Origin: Saccharibacillus sp. CPCC 101409
GTDB taxonomy: Bacteria; Bacillota; Bacilli; Paenibacillales; Paenibacillaceae
Assembly (NCBI RefSeq): GCF_030518235.1
Contig: NZ_JAULSA010000002.1
Coordinates: 682,001-746,000, forward strand
Direction of reading: 5' to 3'
DNA length: 64,000 nt
Shown: positions 7,777-16,318 of the stretch, piece by piece
Position numbering within the stretch: the stretch's first letter is position 1
Layout of the letters: each line of letters begins with the position of its first letter
The notes under the pieces: generated by a model
The model's input: only the letters and a program-made list of their open reading frames with translations
The model's database searches: none
What the model was told of the DNA's origin: nothing
Position numbers and translations under genes: made by a program

Positions 7777-8679
7777 TTAGGTTGCGGCCGGCTCGAACGG
7801 CAGATCCGCTTCAAAAGCGGTCTGCGCCAGTCTGCGCCGCTCCAGCAGCCCTTTGCCGTAATACCGTTCCAATTCCAGTTCCGGCATATGGATATACCCG
7901 ATATAGCAGCCGCACCGCTTCATGCCGCAGGGCCGTTCGGCGGACAGTCCTTCGATGCCGTCGCGGTACAGGTGGCCGATGACGCGGCGGTCGCTGTAGC
8001 AGCGTTTGACCCGGCCCGAGCCCTGCACGAAAAAGACGCTTTCGCCTGTCAGGCACGTACGGCCGAGGCTGTCGTAATCCGGCAGATTGAGCGCGAACAG
8101 CGGATCGATTTCCCGCAGCTGCGCGATTTCTTCGGCGCTGTAATAATCGTTTCCCCGGTCTTTGAACGCGTTGATCCAGAGATACACATCGGGCGGCAGC
8201 GAGCGGCGCAGCGAGGCAATCGCCCCGAACGCGCTGCGCACCCCGACGCTGCCCACGCTGAACGGAATGCCGCGCCGATGCAGCTCGGAGCAGCGGGCGA
8301 GGAAGCGATCTTCGGTCGTTTCGCCCGGATGGTACGTCGCCCAGAACGAGACTTTCTCCGCATTCAATCCGTCCGTCCAGTCCAGCTTTGCCGACAGATT
8401 GGTCTGGATCGCGACTTTGTGCACATGCGTCATCCGAGACAGAGCGATCATCGCTTCGCGGTACCAGCGGTGCACCAGTCCTTCGCCGTAAGGGTTAAAA
8501 AAGATCGACAGCCGGTGACCGGCCTGTTCCTGCTCCCCGGCCCACTGCACGAAGCGTTCGACTTGAAGCCGGTCTTTCTCCAGCGTCTCGGCGCTGTCGC
8601 GCGTTTTGCTGAACGGGCAGTAGGGGCAGGCGTAGTTGCACGACGACAGGCTGCCGCGAAAGTAAAGGGTGACGTTCAT
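7777..8679 (-). CDS. STM4011-family radical SAM protein
   Basis: 300 aa. Radical SAM enzyme: the CxxxCxxC cluster motif is at C14, C18 and C21 (SSCNYACPYC), followed by a partial TIM barrel (FFNPYGEG, KVAIQTNLS, SFWATYHPGE). A second Cys-rich region near the C-terminus (CGMKRCGCYIGY, about 248-260, plus CYSD and CLTGE upstream) suggests an auxiliary iron-sulfur cluster. I recognise it as the STM4011 family; its reaction is unknown. Its ATG overlaps the stop of the upstream gene (ATGA), so translation is coupled. Confidence 0.85.
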   Translation of the reverse strand: MNVTLYFRGSLSSCNYACPYCPFSKTRDSAETLEKDRLQVERFVQWAGEQEQAGHRLSIFFNPYGEGLVHRWYREAMIALSRMTHVHKVAIQTNLSAKLDWTDGLNAEKVSFWATYHPGETTEDRFLARCSELHRRGIPFSVGSVGVRSAFGAIASLRRSLPPDVYLWINAFKDRGNDYYSAEEIAQLREIDPLFALNLPDYDSLGRTCLTGESVFFVQGSGRVKRCYSDRRVIGHLYRDGIEGLSAERPCGMKRCGCYIGYIHMPELELERYYGKGLLERRRLAQTAFEADLPFEPAAT

Positions 8680-10034
8680 GGCAGCACGAACTCGCGCATC
8701 AGGCCGCGCACCGGATCGGAGATCAGCCAGTCGCCGATGGCGTCGGAATAGCCGAGTCCTTCGCGGCCCATGCGCAGCACGCCGCCGTCCGGCGCGGCGA
8801 GTCCCGATTCGGTCAGCAGATTCAGTTCCGGCAGATCGTCGAACGCGTCCGTACCGAAGCGTCCGCGGTATTCGCTCAGCGTCAGCCCTTCGCTGTGCAG
8901 GAGGCCTTTGAGCACGAAACGGCGGCGAAGCTCGTCCGCGGAGAGTTCGAAGCCGTAATCGGCACCGCCGTAATCTTCGGCGGCTACGTAATCCGCAATA
9001 ATGCTTTCCGTAGCCCGTCGGCTGACGCCGTAGCGGGAGGCATAGTGCACATGCTGCGTATAGGAACGCGCGCCGCAGCCGAGACCCATCATGCCTTCTT
9101 CCTGGCAGCCGTAGTCAAGCGGACGCTTGACCGCCGCGGATTCCGGGGCGCGCCGGGCGAAGCGGCGCATCGAGAACTGCTCGTAGCCGCGGGCTTCGAG
9201 CCGCTCGCACGCGGCGAGATAGAACAACATGCGGATGTCTTCGCCCCGGCTTGCGATATCGCCGGGTTTGAGGATCGTATGCTCGCGCGTATACAGCGGG
9301 TACAGAAAGATCTCGCCCGGCTCCCAGGACAGCGCTTCGTCCAGCGAATACAGCCAGGAATCCAGCGTTTGGCCGGGCAGGCCGTAGATCAGGTCCAGAT
9401 TGAGCAGCGGGAAATCGTATTCCGTCAGCAGCCCCAGAGCCCGCCGCACTTCGTCCGGCTTCTGCGGCCGGTAGATCGCGGACGCTTCGGCTTCGATAAA
9501 ACTTTGAATGCCCATGCTGACCCGGTCGACGCCGCGTTCTTTGAGCACGTTCAAGCGGCCGCGGTCGATCGTTTCGGGCGAGGTCTCGACCGAGATGGAC
9601 GCGAGGTCCGGGTTCAGTCCCATGATATTCTCGGCGATATCGAACAGCCGCGACAGCTGATCGGCGCGCAGCAGGGTGGGAGTGCCGCCGCCGATCGCGA
9701 AGCGGGCGAACGGCTTGACCGCGAACTTCGCCCACTGCCGCGCCTGGCGCTCCAGCGCGTCGACATAGCGTTCATGCACGTCTTCGCGCTTGTCCGGCAG
9801 CGTGAACAGATTGCAGAAGCCGCAGCGCGCGCCGCAGAACGGAATGTGCATATAGAGGAAAAACGTTTCCGCCGGTTCATTCTTCCACAGATCTTCCAGC
9901 CGTTTGGGCCGGTCGAACGTCCGGTAAGCGGTCTTGTGCGGATACGAATACAGATAAGAACGGTAAGGAGCGGCGGCCAGTTCCCGTTTCCAGGCCTGAA
10001 CCCGCTCCGCGTCGTAAACGGTCGTCTCGGTCAT
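8676..10034 (-). CDS. STM4012-family radical SAM protein (HemN/HemW-like)
   Basis: 452 aa. Radical SAM of the coproporphyrinogen III oxidase-like family. IPFCGARCGFCNLF carries C67, C71 and C74, with an aromatic residue before the third Cys as in HemN/HemW. FAIGGGTPTLL, SVETSPETID and VSMGIQSF are further HemN-type motifs. The C-terminal HemN-like domain is present (about 370-440). Despite similarity it is not the housekeeping HemW: the gene is inside the STM4011-4015 set. The ATG at 10034 follows AAAGGAG; an in-frame upstream ATG has none. A substrate is not known. Confidence 0.87.
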   Translation of the reverse strand: MTETTVYDAERVQAWKRELAAAPYRSYLYSYPHKTAYRTFDRPKRLEDLWKNEPAETFFLYMHIPFCGARCGFCNLFTLPDKREDVHERYVDALERQARQWAKFAVKPFARFAIGGGTPTLLRADQLSRLFDIAENIMGLNPDLASISVETSPETIDRGRLNVLKERGVDRVSMGIQSFIEAEASAIYRPQKPDEVRRALGLLTEYDFPLLNLDLIYGLPGQTLDSWLYSLDEALSWEPGEIFLYPLYTREHTILKPGDIASRGEDIRMLFYLAACERLEARGYEQFSMRRFARRAPESAAVKRPLDYGCQEEGMMGLGCGARSYTQHVHYASRYGVSRRATESIIADYVAAEDYGGADYGFELSADELRRRFVLKGLLHSEGLTLSEYRGRFGTDAFDDLPELNLLTESGLAAPDGGVLRMGREGLGYSDAIGDWLISDPVRGLMREFVLP

Positions 10035-10090
10035 GGCGAATCGACTCCTTTCAACGATAATGGACGATAACTTTGTCAAAGCTAAAGGTA

Positions 10091-10912
10091 TTATAAGCTA
10101 AATTCGCGGTAAGGCACGTTCCACACGGTGTCGTGCGCCAGCCGGTGGCCTTCGTAACCGTCTTCGCCGTAAGCGGTGCCGTGATCGGAGAACGCCATGC
10201 AAAAAGCCGGGTTTCCGCGTGCGCGTACCGCTTCGAACAGCCGGCCCAGTTCGGCGTCGGCGTAGCGCAGCGCCGCCCGCTGGGTATCCACGGAATCGCG
10301 CTTGGCGCCCGGCAGGAACATATGATTCGGACCGTGGATGGCCGATACGTTGATAAACAGAAAAAAGCGCTCGTCCGGCGGAATCTCGGCCAGCAGCTTC
10401 AGCGCGCGGTCGACCTGATTCTTCGTGGACTGCGGATTCGTCACGCCGAAATTCATGCGCCAGAAGCTGCGCTGGAAGTAACCGGGCAGCACGCGGGCGA
10501 GCGGCACTTTTTTGGTGAAAAAGATGACGCCGCCGATGCAGAGCGTCCGGTAGCCTTCGGCCGCAAGCCCCGACACGATATCCGGCGTATCGAACAGCCA
10601 GGTATGCGGATGCGTCTTGAGTCCCGTTCCGCGCGAATGGAACAGTCTGACATGCGACGCTTTATCGGTATCGGCCGGCGTCGGCAGGAAGCCGCCGAAG
10701 AATGCGTGATGCGCCGCATAGGTAAAGCTGCCGGGCGTATGCCGTTTCTCCCACGGGCCGGTTCCGCACAGATTGGGGCAGCCGCCCTGCTCCTGTTCCA
10801 GCACGGCGGCGTCGTAGCGCAGAGTATCGAGCGTAATCATCAGAATATCGTGCGTGCCGACGACGGCGTTCATGTCGATCGGCGATTTTGTTTGATCGGC
10901 AGGTTGGTTCAT
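10091..10912 (-). CDS. STM4013/SEN3800-family hydrolase, sulfatase/alkaline phosphatase fold
   Basis: 273 aa. DILMITLDTLRYDAA (about 23-37) is the N-terminal metal-binding strand of the alkaline phosphatase superfamily, with a Thr-containing segment downstream, and FSDHGTAYGEDGYEGHRLAHD near the C-terminus (split here as FSDHG and GHRLAHD) supplies the second metal-site residues. No signal peptide, so it acts in the cytoplasm, unlike most sulfatases. I take the ATG at 10912 (MNQPADQ), 11 nt after AAGGAGG and overlapping the previous stop as ATGA; the longer frame open to 11854 is out-of-frame reading of its neighbour. It may hydrolyse or transfer a phosphate or sulfate ester. Confidence 0.82.
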   Translation of the reverse strand: MNQPADQTKSPIDMNAVVGTHDILMITLDTLRYDAAVLEQEQGGCPNLCGTGPWEKRHTPGSFTYAAHHAFFGGFLPTPADTDKASHVRLFHSRGTGLKTHPHTWLFDTPDIVSGLAAEGYRTLCIGGVIFFTKKVPLARVLPGYFQRSFWRMNFGVTNPQSTKNQVDRALKLLAEIPPDERFFLFINVSAIHGPNHMFLPGAKRDSVDTQRAALRYADAELGRLFEAVRARGNPAFCMAFSDHGTAYGEDGYEGHRLAHDTVWNVPYREFSL

Positions 10913-12339
10913 GTGTGCAGGGTCCTCCTTGAAACGGCCGGATCGACATGCTGGACATGCTGGACATGCTCGACATGCTCGGCAGAACCGGTATTTCCGG
11001 CGTGATCGGTTTGCTTGGCTCCGGCTTCCAGCCAGCGCTTGTTCTCCCAGGCGTACGGGTCCAGGCCTTCGAACTGCGTCCGGCGCAGCAGGTCGCCGAA
11101 CGGATTGACGTCGGCGACATACGCCCTGCCGCTGACGCGGTCGGTCAGCACGTCGATCCCGGCGGAAGCGGAACGCGGGAATGTCCGCATCGCGGCGAGC
11201 GCTTCGCCGCGCGCGGCTTCCAGCGTCTCTTGCGGCAGACCCGATTCGGCGGGGGACAGGCGGCGGCTGCGCAGATGCAGATTGGTAATCGGCGTCTCGC
11301 CGGCGCGGATCACCGAATGCCCGGCTGCGCCGAAAGCGACGAGCTGGCGCAGATCGAGCGCCCTGCCGTGCAGGGAAGCTTTGGGAATCCAGCGCTCGGC
11401 GTGGATGCCGTGCCCGCACAGGTAGCCGATCAGCTTCCGGATGCTCTCGGAATCGGTCAGCGTGCGCACGGACCCGGTATTGTAGAAGATTCCGGGCCGC
11501 TGGATATACGTTTCGACGGCCAGCGTCGTTGCGGCGATCTCCGCGCCGGTGCGCGGATTGACCTGATAAGCGATTACGCCGGAAGCACCCGAGCCGAACG
11601 CCAGCTTGAGAAAGACGCGGAACATGCGCCGCTTCGCCATCGCTTCGCGCACGGCTTCGTAGCCGCCGAGACTTTCCGGCTCGGCCAGCAGCGCCGGCAC
11701 GCCGACGCCGGCTTCGCGCAGCCGCCGGTGCGCGGCGCGCTTGTCGAACATGACGGCGATTTCGGCCGGATCGTTCCAGAACAAGGCCTGCGGCCAGGCC
11801 GCCGCGGCTTCCGCCCGAATGCGCGCCAGCAGGCGGCAGAAGCCGCGGAACCACTGCGACGGATGCATCAGCCGCATGGGACGTTCTTCCAGCGCCAGCG
11901 AAGCGCGCAGGGAAAGCCGGTACGGATCGGGCCGCCCGCGCAGCGGCAGCAGGGAATCGCCGTCGTCGCGCTCCGGCGATCCGAGCGCAATCAGCGCGCG
12001 CTCCACCGGGAAATGCTCGCCCGGCGCGTCGAGCCGGATAAACGGGACGCTGCCCGCCGGCAGTCCGGCTTCGGCGGCCGCGTCCGGCAGCGATACGCCG
12101 GCGAGCAGCCGCTCGTAAGGAACCACGATCGGCGCTTTCAGGCCGAGCGCCCGGCGCGCCTGCTTCATTCCGTCCGTGCGTTCGCCTTCGGCGTGGGCGA
12201 TCAGCAGCAGCGGGGTATGAGCCGCGTCCGGCCAGGCCGGAGAAGAAGCCGGACCCGCGCCGGCGACAGCCGGTTCCGCCTGTTCGGGATTCCTTCCGGC
12301 GGCTCCGAGGCCGGAAGGGATCGTCCGATCCGGGTTCAT
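10909..12339 (-). CDS. STM4014-family protein, ATP-grasp-like
   Basis: 476 aa. Contains features of an ATP-grasp ligase: a Lys/Gly segment FLKLAFGSGASGVIAYQV (about 245-262), and a C-terminal metal-binding signature ending in DVNPFGDLLRR (about 410-422), as in peptide or amino-acid ligases. N-terminal about 40 residues are low in conservation. The C-terminus ends in four HV-Q/E repeats encoded by a 9-bp tandem repeat. Translation is coupled at both ends (ATGA overlaps with the LRR gene upstream and the hydrolase gene downstream). Ligation of a carboxylate to an amine is inferred, not shown. Confidence 0.8.
   Translation of the reverse strand: MNPDRTIPSGLGAAGRNPEQAEPAVAGAGPASSPAWPDAAHTPLLLIAHAEGERTDGMKQARRALGLKAPIVVPYERLLAGVSLPDAAAEAGLPAGSVPFIRLDAPGEHFPVERALIALGSPERDDGDSLLPLRGRPDPYRLSLRASLALEERPMRLMHPSQWFRGFCRLLARIRAEAAAAWPQALFWNDPAEIAVMFDKRAAHRRLREAGVGVPALLAEPESLGGYEAVREAMAKRRMFRVFLKLAFGSGASGVIAYQVNPRTGAEIAATTLAVETYIQRPGIFYNTGSVRTLTDSESIRKLIGYLCGHGIHAERWIPKASLHGRALDLRQLVAFGAAGHSVIRAGETPITNLHLRSRRLSPAESGLPQETLEAARGEALAAMRTFPRSASAGIDVLTDRVSGRAYVADVNPFGDLLRRTQFEGLDPYAWENKRWLEAGAKQTDHAGNTGSAEHVEHVQHVQHVDPAVSRRTLHT
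10945..10980. repeat. Four tandem 9-bp repeats in the 3' end of the STM4014-like gene
   Basis: GACATGCTG, GACATGCTG, GACATGCTC, GACATGCTC in direct contact. On the coding strand they encode four HV-E/Q-type tripeptides just before the C-terminus. As multiples of 3, changes in copy number would alter length but not frame. Confidence 0.9.
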
Positions 12340-13187
12340 TCCGTCAGCATCGGGGAGCGGTATTCTTCGCCGTTGTAGACGTCCGCTTCCTGACGCTCGT
12401 CGACATTCGCGTTCGGCAGTTCCGACTGAATCCGGCGTGTCATATCCGCGGACATATAATGATAGTGCAGATCCAGGACGTTCAGCGCGCGCACTTTGGC
12501 GCTGTCGAGCAGCGCCTGCGCGCCTGCGTCGCTGAGCGTGCCTTCCGACAGGTCGAGCGTGTCCAGCCGGTCCAGAATATCCGACTCCGCGATCGCTTCC
12601 GCGATCTCGTCCTGGATCTCGCTGTCTTTGAGACCGAGATAGGTCAGATTCGGGAACAGTCCCGGCTTGGCGACGGCCAGCACGTCTTCCGTCGTGCCGT
12701 CGAATCCGTAATCTTCGATGCCTATGTACAATTCGAGCTTTTTCAGCGCCGGCAGTTTCGCTTCCGCGATCGAAGCCAGTACCCTGCTGCCGAGTCCGCC
12801 GCAGATAATCGTCAATTCTTCCAGCCGCGCATGTTCGATTTCGCCCAATTCCAGGTCGGTGCTGCCTTTAACGGTCAGCGAAGTCAGATCGGGAAAAGCC
12901 CCGAACAGCGGATTCAGGTTGGACTGCATAATCCACGATACTTCGCATTCCTCAAAGCCCATATCGCCGATAAACAAACTTTTCAGCGCGGGAAAACGGT
13001 CTTTGAGCCGTACAAGCGCTTCGACGATGAGCTCCGACGAATTCTCGTAAGCTCCGCCCCAGTCCCCGATAATCAAGTCCGTCAGCTCCGCCGCTTCCGG
13101 TCTGCCGGCCAATTCCTCCAGCGCCTCGTCCATTTTTTTGCCGTTCTCGTAATCTTCATACCCGATGCTCAGTTTGATCTCCGTCAT
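12336..13187 (-). CDS. STM4015-family leucine-rich-repeat protein
   Basis: 283 aa and first gene of the operon. It consists of leucine-rich repeats of irregular length (LTSLTVKGSTDLEL, LEELTIICGG, LKKLELYIG, LTYLGLKDSEI, LDTLDLSEG, LNVLDLHYHYMS), suggesting a curved binding surface. No signal peptide or membrane span, so cytoplasmic. ATG at 13187 follows GGGAGGG by 7 nt; an upstream extension to 13337 crosses the promoter and is not real. It may hold a substrate or scaffold the enzymes; this is inference. Confidence 0.82.
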   Translation of the reverse strand: MTEIKLSIGYEDYENGKKMDEALEELAGRPEAAELTDLIIGDWGGAYENSSELIVEALVRLKDRFPALKSLFIGDMGFEECEVSWIMQSNLNPLFGAFPDLTSLTVKGSTDLELGEIEHARLEELTIICGGLGSRVLASIAEAKLPALKKLELYIGIEDYGFDGTTEDVLAVAKPGLFPNLTYLGLKDSEIQDEIAEAIAESDILDRLDTLDLSEGTLSDAGAQALLDSAKVRALNVLDLHYHYMSADMTRRIQSELPNANVDERQEADVYNGEEYRSPMLTE

Positions 13188-13251
13188 GCCGATCCCTCCC
13201 GCAAATGGTGAATGGAAAATCTTATCCAAATGAAGCGCGCGTTCTAAAAAC

Positions 13252-13280
13252 AACCTATCATCGGGGGAAGAGAGAGTCAA
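13252..13280 (-). promoter_or_regulatory. Likely promoter of the STM4015-4011/cysC operon
   Basis: On the minus strand TTGACT (13275-13280) is 17 nt from TAGGTT (13252-13257), 65 bp before the STM4015-like start. The -35 is strong, the -10 weak, so activation may be needed. Confidence 0.5.
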
Positions 13281-13282
13281 GC

Positions 13283-13314
13283 ACAAAAACAGGAACACAA
13301 GTTCCTGTTTTTGT
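13283..13314. terminator. Bidirectional terminator
   Basis: Perfect 14-bp arms ACAAAAACAGGAAC (13283-13296) and GTTCCTGTTTTTGT (13301-13314) with a 4-nt loop; A/T-rich ends give T-tracts on both strands. It isolates the operon from the decayed genes upstream. Confidence 0.85.
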
Positions 13315-13356
13315 GGATAGAGTTTGTTTGGGCGCATAAGGCGTTTTTTGGAACGA

Positions 13357-13806
13357 TCAGAGCAAAGAGGTCGCGGCGACCGCGATCGCGGCGGCCGGAG
13401 CGAGCAGGATCAGCGCGATGTACAGCCAGCTCAGCGGACGGGCAAAGTTGAACGTCCAGCCGAAGCCGAGGAAAACGACCAGGATCAGCGACAGGAAAAA
13501 CAGCACGTAAGCATTGGCGGAGCGCATCCGGTTTTGCTTGCGCAGCGATTCTGCGGGATCGGCCGGATCGAGATTCCGGCGCATGCGGCCGAGCAAGATA
13601 TGAATATCGGCCATCAGGGCGGTAAGCAGGATCTGAACGAGCGTCAGCGTATACACGCTGCCAAACGACCTGGACGCGTAACGGTCCGGCAGGCCGGAAG
13701 CATTGAAGTGTACCGGCAGCGGATTCGGAATGCGGTCCCAATTGACGGCGACGAGAACGGCGCAGGCCGCGATAATCGGCCTCCGGCATCGCGCCGGGCT
13801 GCACGG
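13357..13806 (-). pseudogene. Remnant of a DUF1648-domain membrane protein
   Basis: The open frame after the GntR stop reads RPIIAACAVLVAVNWDRIPN then PLPVHFNASGLPDRYASRSF, the N-terminal DUF1648 signature (a first membrane helix then the WDRIPxPxPxHxxxxGxxD motif). It continues through VYTLTLVQILLTALM and two more hydrophobic segments and stops at 13357. There is no start codon or ribosome binding site before the conserved region, and only about 150 codons remain where family members are usually longer. So this is a 5'- and probably 3'-truncated gene. Confidence 0.65.
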
Positions 13807-14001
13807 TTACGCCTTTTTGCGGTGGATTTCCAGAAAGCCTTCCTGCTTCAGCATCTGGTAAGCTTTGTTGACGGTATGCAGGTTGATGCCCGGATCGGCC
13901 GCCAGATTGCGCACCGAGGGCAGCGGCTGTCCGGGAACGAGCTGCCCGGAAGCGATGCCTTCGATTAGAGCGTCAATATACTTGTACCCGCCGTTTGCCA
14001 A
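13807..14001 (-). pseudogene. Frameshifted GntR-type (YhcF-like) regulator remnant
   Basis: 64 codons from a TTG without a clear ribosome binding site. It includes the GntR winged-helix: GQPLPSVRNLAADPGINLHT and VNKAYQMLKQEGFLEIHRKK. It ends KKA-stop. One extra G in the AAAAAGGCG run would restore KKGVTVQPGAMPEAD, which is how intact relatives continue; that downstream frame is open from 13804. Small GntR regulators are often paired with DUF1648 proteins, the gene that follows. Confidence 0.65.
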
Positions 14002-14137
14002 ATGCCGAAACCGCGGCGGTTTGAGAAGCGTGAAGGCGGACGCGCGAAAAACGCACGTATTCGTGATATGCTAATAACAGCGCGCCGACCGGATTGGGAA
14101 TCGAACAAGCCGGCGGCGCGAAGCGAAAGGCGGAAGG

Positions 14138-14359
14138 ATGAGTCGAATGAGCGAAGAACAGGCGGGCGGTCTGCGGCGGCTGGAAGCTCTGCGCGAACGG
14201 GGCGCGGTCACGGCCGAAGAAGCGGACTGGATCGAAGGACTGCTGCGCGAGCTGGAAGAAGAGAAAGCGCGAAGCAAAAGGCTGCGCGAAGCGCTGCTCA
14301 AAGCAAATGGGCAGAAGCCGACGATGTCGACCAAGCTGCGCGACGCGCTGTACGAATAG
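14138..14359 (+). CDS. Hypothetical 73-aa coiled-coil protein
   Basis: Starts MSRMSEEQAGGLRRLEALRE, then a segment (GAVTAEEADWIEGLLRELEE) that resembles a SHOCT-like short helix pair, and a basic coiled coil. ATG at 14138 lies 7 nt after AAAGG; an ATG at 14147 is a possible alternative. It precedes lpd by 38 bp, so is likely cotranscribed. Function unknown. Confidence 0.6.
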   Translation: MSRMSEEQAGGLRRLEALRERGAVTAEEADWIEGLLRELEEEKARSKRLREALLKANGQKPTMSTKLRDALYE

Positions 14360-14397
14360 ATCGGGACCAAATTCCAACGACGGGGGAAATGAAAGCT

Positions 14398-15819
14398 ATG
14401 ACCATTACATGCGATGTCGCCGTACTCGGCGGAGGAACGGGCGGCTACGTAGCCGCGATCAAAGCGGCGCAGCTCGGCAAAAACGTGATTATTATCGAGC
14501 GCGGGAAGCTGGGCGGCACCTGTCTGCACAAAGGCTGCATCCCGACCAAATCCCTGCTGCGGAGCGCGGAAGTCTATTCGCTGCTGCAAAACGCCGAAGC
14601 TTACGGAATCGAAGCGGGCGAAAGCCGGCTGCTGTTCCCGAAAGTGCAGGAGCGCAAGCAGGCGGTGGTCGACAAGCTGCATCAGGGCGTGCAGTATCTG
14701 ATGCGCAAAAATAAAATCCGCGTGATCGAAGGCGGCGGGCGGATTATCGGGCCGTCGATCTTCTCGCCGCGCAGCGGAGCGGTGGCGGTCGAACTGCCCG
14801 ATGGCGAGATGGAAACGGTCGTGCCCGACAACCTGATTATCGCGACCGGCTCGCGTCCGCGCGTGCTGCCGGGCCTGGAGCCGGACGGCCGGCATATTCT
14901 CAGCAGCGACGAAGCCGTCGATCTGGATCGACTGCCGGAATCGATCCTGATCGTCGGCGGCGGCGTGATCGGGATCGAATGGGCGTCCATGCTGCGCGAC
15001 TTCGGCGTCGAGGTCACGATCGCCGAGCTGGCCGGACAGATCCTGCCGGGCGAAGACGAAGAAACGGCGCGGGAATTGGCGAAGCTGCTGGAACGCCGCG
15101 GCGTTAAGATCCTGACCGGAGTCGAGCTGCGAACGGATTCGCTCGAGAAAAGCGGCGACGGGATCTCAATTGCCGCGCTGCACAAAGGGGAAGAACTGCG
15201 GCTGAGCGCCGCGCAGATGCTGGTCTCGGTAGGCCGCGCGGCGAATGTGGAAGGCATCGGGCTGGAAAATACGGATATCCGCGTCGTCAAAGGCAGCATC
15301 CAGGTCAATCGGAACTTCCAGACGGGCGAGTCGCATATTTATGCCATCGGCGACTGCATCGGCGGTTTGCAGCTCGCGCACGCGGCCAGCCACGAAGGCA
15401 TCGCCGCGGCGATGCACCTGGCGGGAGAGCAGCCGCACGCCTACGATGAAGCGTTTATTCCGCGCTGCGTCTATTCGCAGCCGGAAGTCGCGAGCGTCGG
15501 CCTGACCGAAAGCCGCGCGCGCGAGCTGGGACGCAGCGTCAAGTCGGCCAAAGTGCCGTTTTCCGCGATTGGCAAAGCGCTGGTCGAAGGCCATGCGGAC
15601 GGCTTCGCCAAAGTGGTCGCGGACACGGAAACCGGCGATCTGGTCGGCGTGCAGATTATCGGTCCGCACGCGACCGAACTGATCGCCGAAGCCGCGCTCG
15701 CCGCCGTGCTCGACGCGACGCCTTGGGAAGTCGGCGGGTCGGTGCACGCCCACCCGACGCTGTCCGAAGCGCTGGGCGAAGCGATGCTGGCGATCGACGG
15801 CAGCGCGATCAACGTGTAA
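14398..15819 (+). CDS. lpd: Dihydrolipoyl dehydrogenase (E3 of branched-chain dehydrogenase)
   Basis: 473 aa. Reoxidises dihydrolipoamide on E2 with NAD+. FAD-binding GGGTGGYVAA (about 10-19), redox-active disulfide GGTCLHKGCIPTKS (about 38-51), NAD-binding GGGVIGIEWA (about 187-196), second FAD motif YAIGDCIGG, and the C-terminal His-Glu pair HAHPTLSE. The ATG at 14398 is 11 nt after GGGGG; ATG 14389 is too close. A terminator separates it from the E1/E2 genes, so E3 can be expressed alone. Confidence 0.95.
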   Translation: MTITCDVAVLGGGTGGYVAAIKAAQLGKNVIIIERGKLGGTCLHKGCIPTKSLLRSAEVYSLLQNAEAYGIEAGESRLLFPKVQERKQAVVDKLHQGVQYLMRKNKIRVIEGGGRIIGPSIFSPRSGAVAVELPDGEMETVVPDNLIIATGSRPRVLPGLEPDGRHILSSDEAVDLDRLPESILIVGGGVIGIEWASMLRDFGVEVTIAELAGQILPGEDEETARELAKLLERRGVKILTGVELRTDSLEKSGDGISIAALHKGEELRLSAAQMLVSVGRAANVEGIGLENTDIRVVKGSIQVNRNFQTGESHIYAIGDCIGGLQLAHAASHEGIAAAMHLAGEQPHAYDEAFIPRCVYSQPEVASVGLTESRARELGRSVKSAKVPFSAIGKALVEGHADGFAKVVADTETGDLVGVQIIGPHATELIAEAALAAVLDATPWEVGGSVHAHPTLSEALGEAMLAIDGSAINV

Positions 15820-15898
15820 ACGGATTGCGAAGACGCGGTGTTTTGCGCGGCGCATACCGGGGATTTACGGTTCGAGCTTTTGCAAACCCATAAAAACC

Positions 15899-15932
15899 AA
15901 CCCGCTTCGCGCTTTGGCGAAGCGGGTTTTTT
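15899..15932 (+). terminator. Terminator after lpd
   Basis: AACCCGCTTCGC pairs with GCGAAGCGGGTT and is followed by a T-tract (TTTTTTGG). Confidence 0.85.
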
Positions 15933-15936
15933 GGCG

Positions 15937-16318
15937 TTGTTTTGGGATTTTTGCGTTGAACCGCCCGACGTTTGGGCTTTGGTTTCAGTCGTGCGGCAGG
16001 GCGGTCCGGCTGCCCGAATTTGCGTCGCGGCGCGGAAAAAGGGACAATAAAACAAAAAGCAACCTTGTTCAAAGCGCTCTTTGCGCCGGATTTTCCGCTT
16101 TTGCCGCCCTGAATCCCGGTTTCGAAAAGTTTCGAAGGGCCGGCTGCTCCGCCGCGTTAAAGCCGCGCTTTTCTTTTCGGGGGGAAAAGGATTATAATAG
16201 GGTCGGGTTTAGAATTAGTACCAGGTTTTAAGACGTTGTGTTAGGTGACGTTTTTGAGCCGCGAAACAGGCTATCGAACGCTGTTTATTCGTTTACGACA
16301 TTGAAGGAGGTTCCCGTA
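15937..16318 (+). promoter_or_regulatory. Gap before the E1/E2 operon with a candidate -10 box
   Basis: This gene-free stretch holds TATAAT at 16193-16198 within GGATTATAATAGGG, 121 bp before the E1 alpha start. The -35 region (TTTCTT, about 16170) is weak. I see no riboswitch, tRNA or open reading frame with a ribosome binding site in it. Confidence 0.4.

Noticed and set aside
8676..10034. Housekeeping HemW or HemN
   Set aside because: Operon context and the N-terminal region match the STM4012 family rather than HemW.
14002..14397. N-terminal extension of Lpd to a 605-aa protein
   Set aside because: The extension is Arg/Ala-rich, crosses the 73-aa gene, and the family start with its ribosome binding site lies at 14398.
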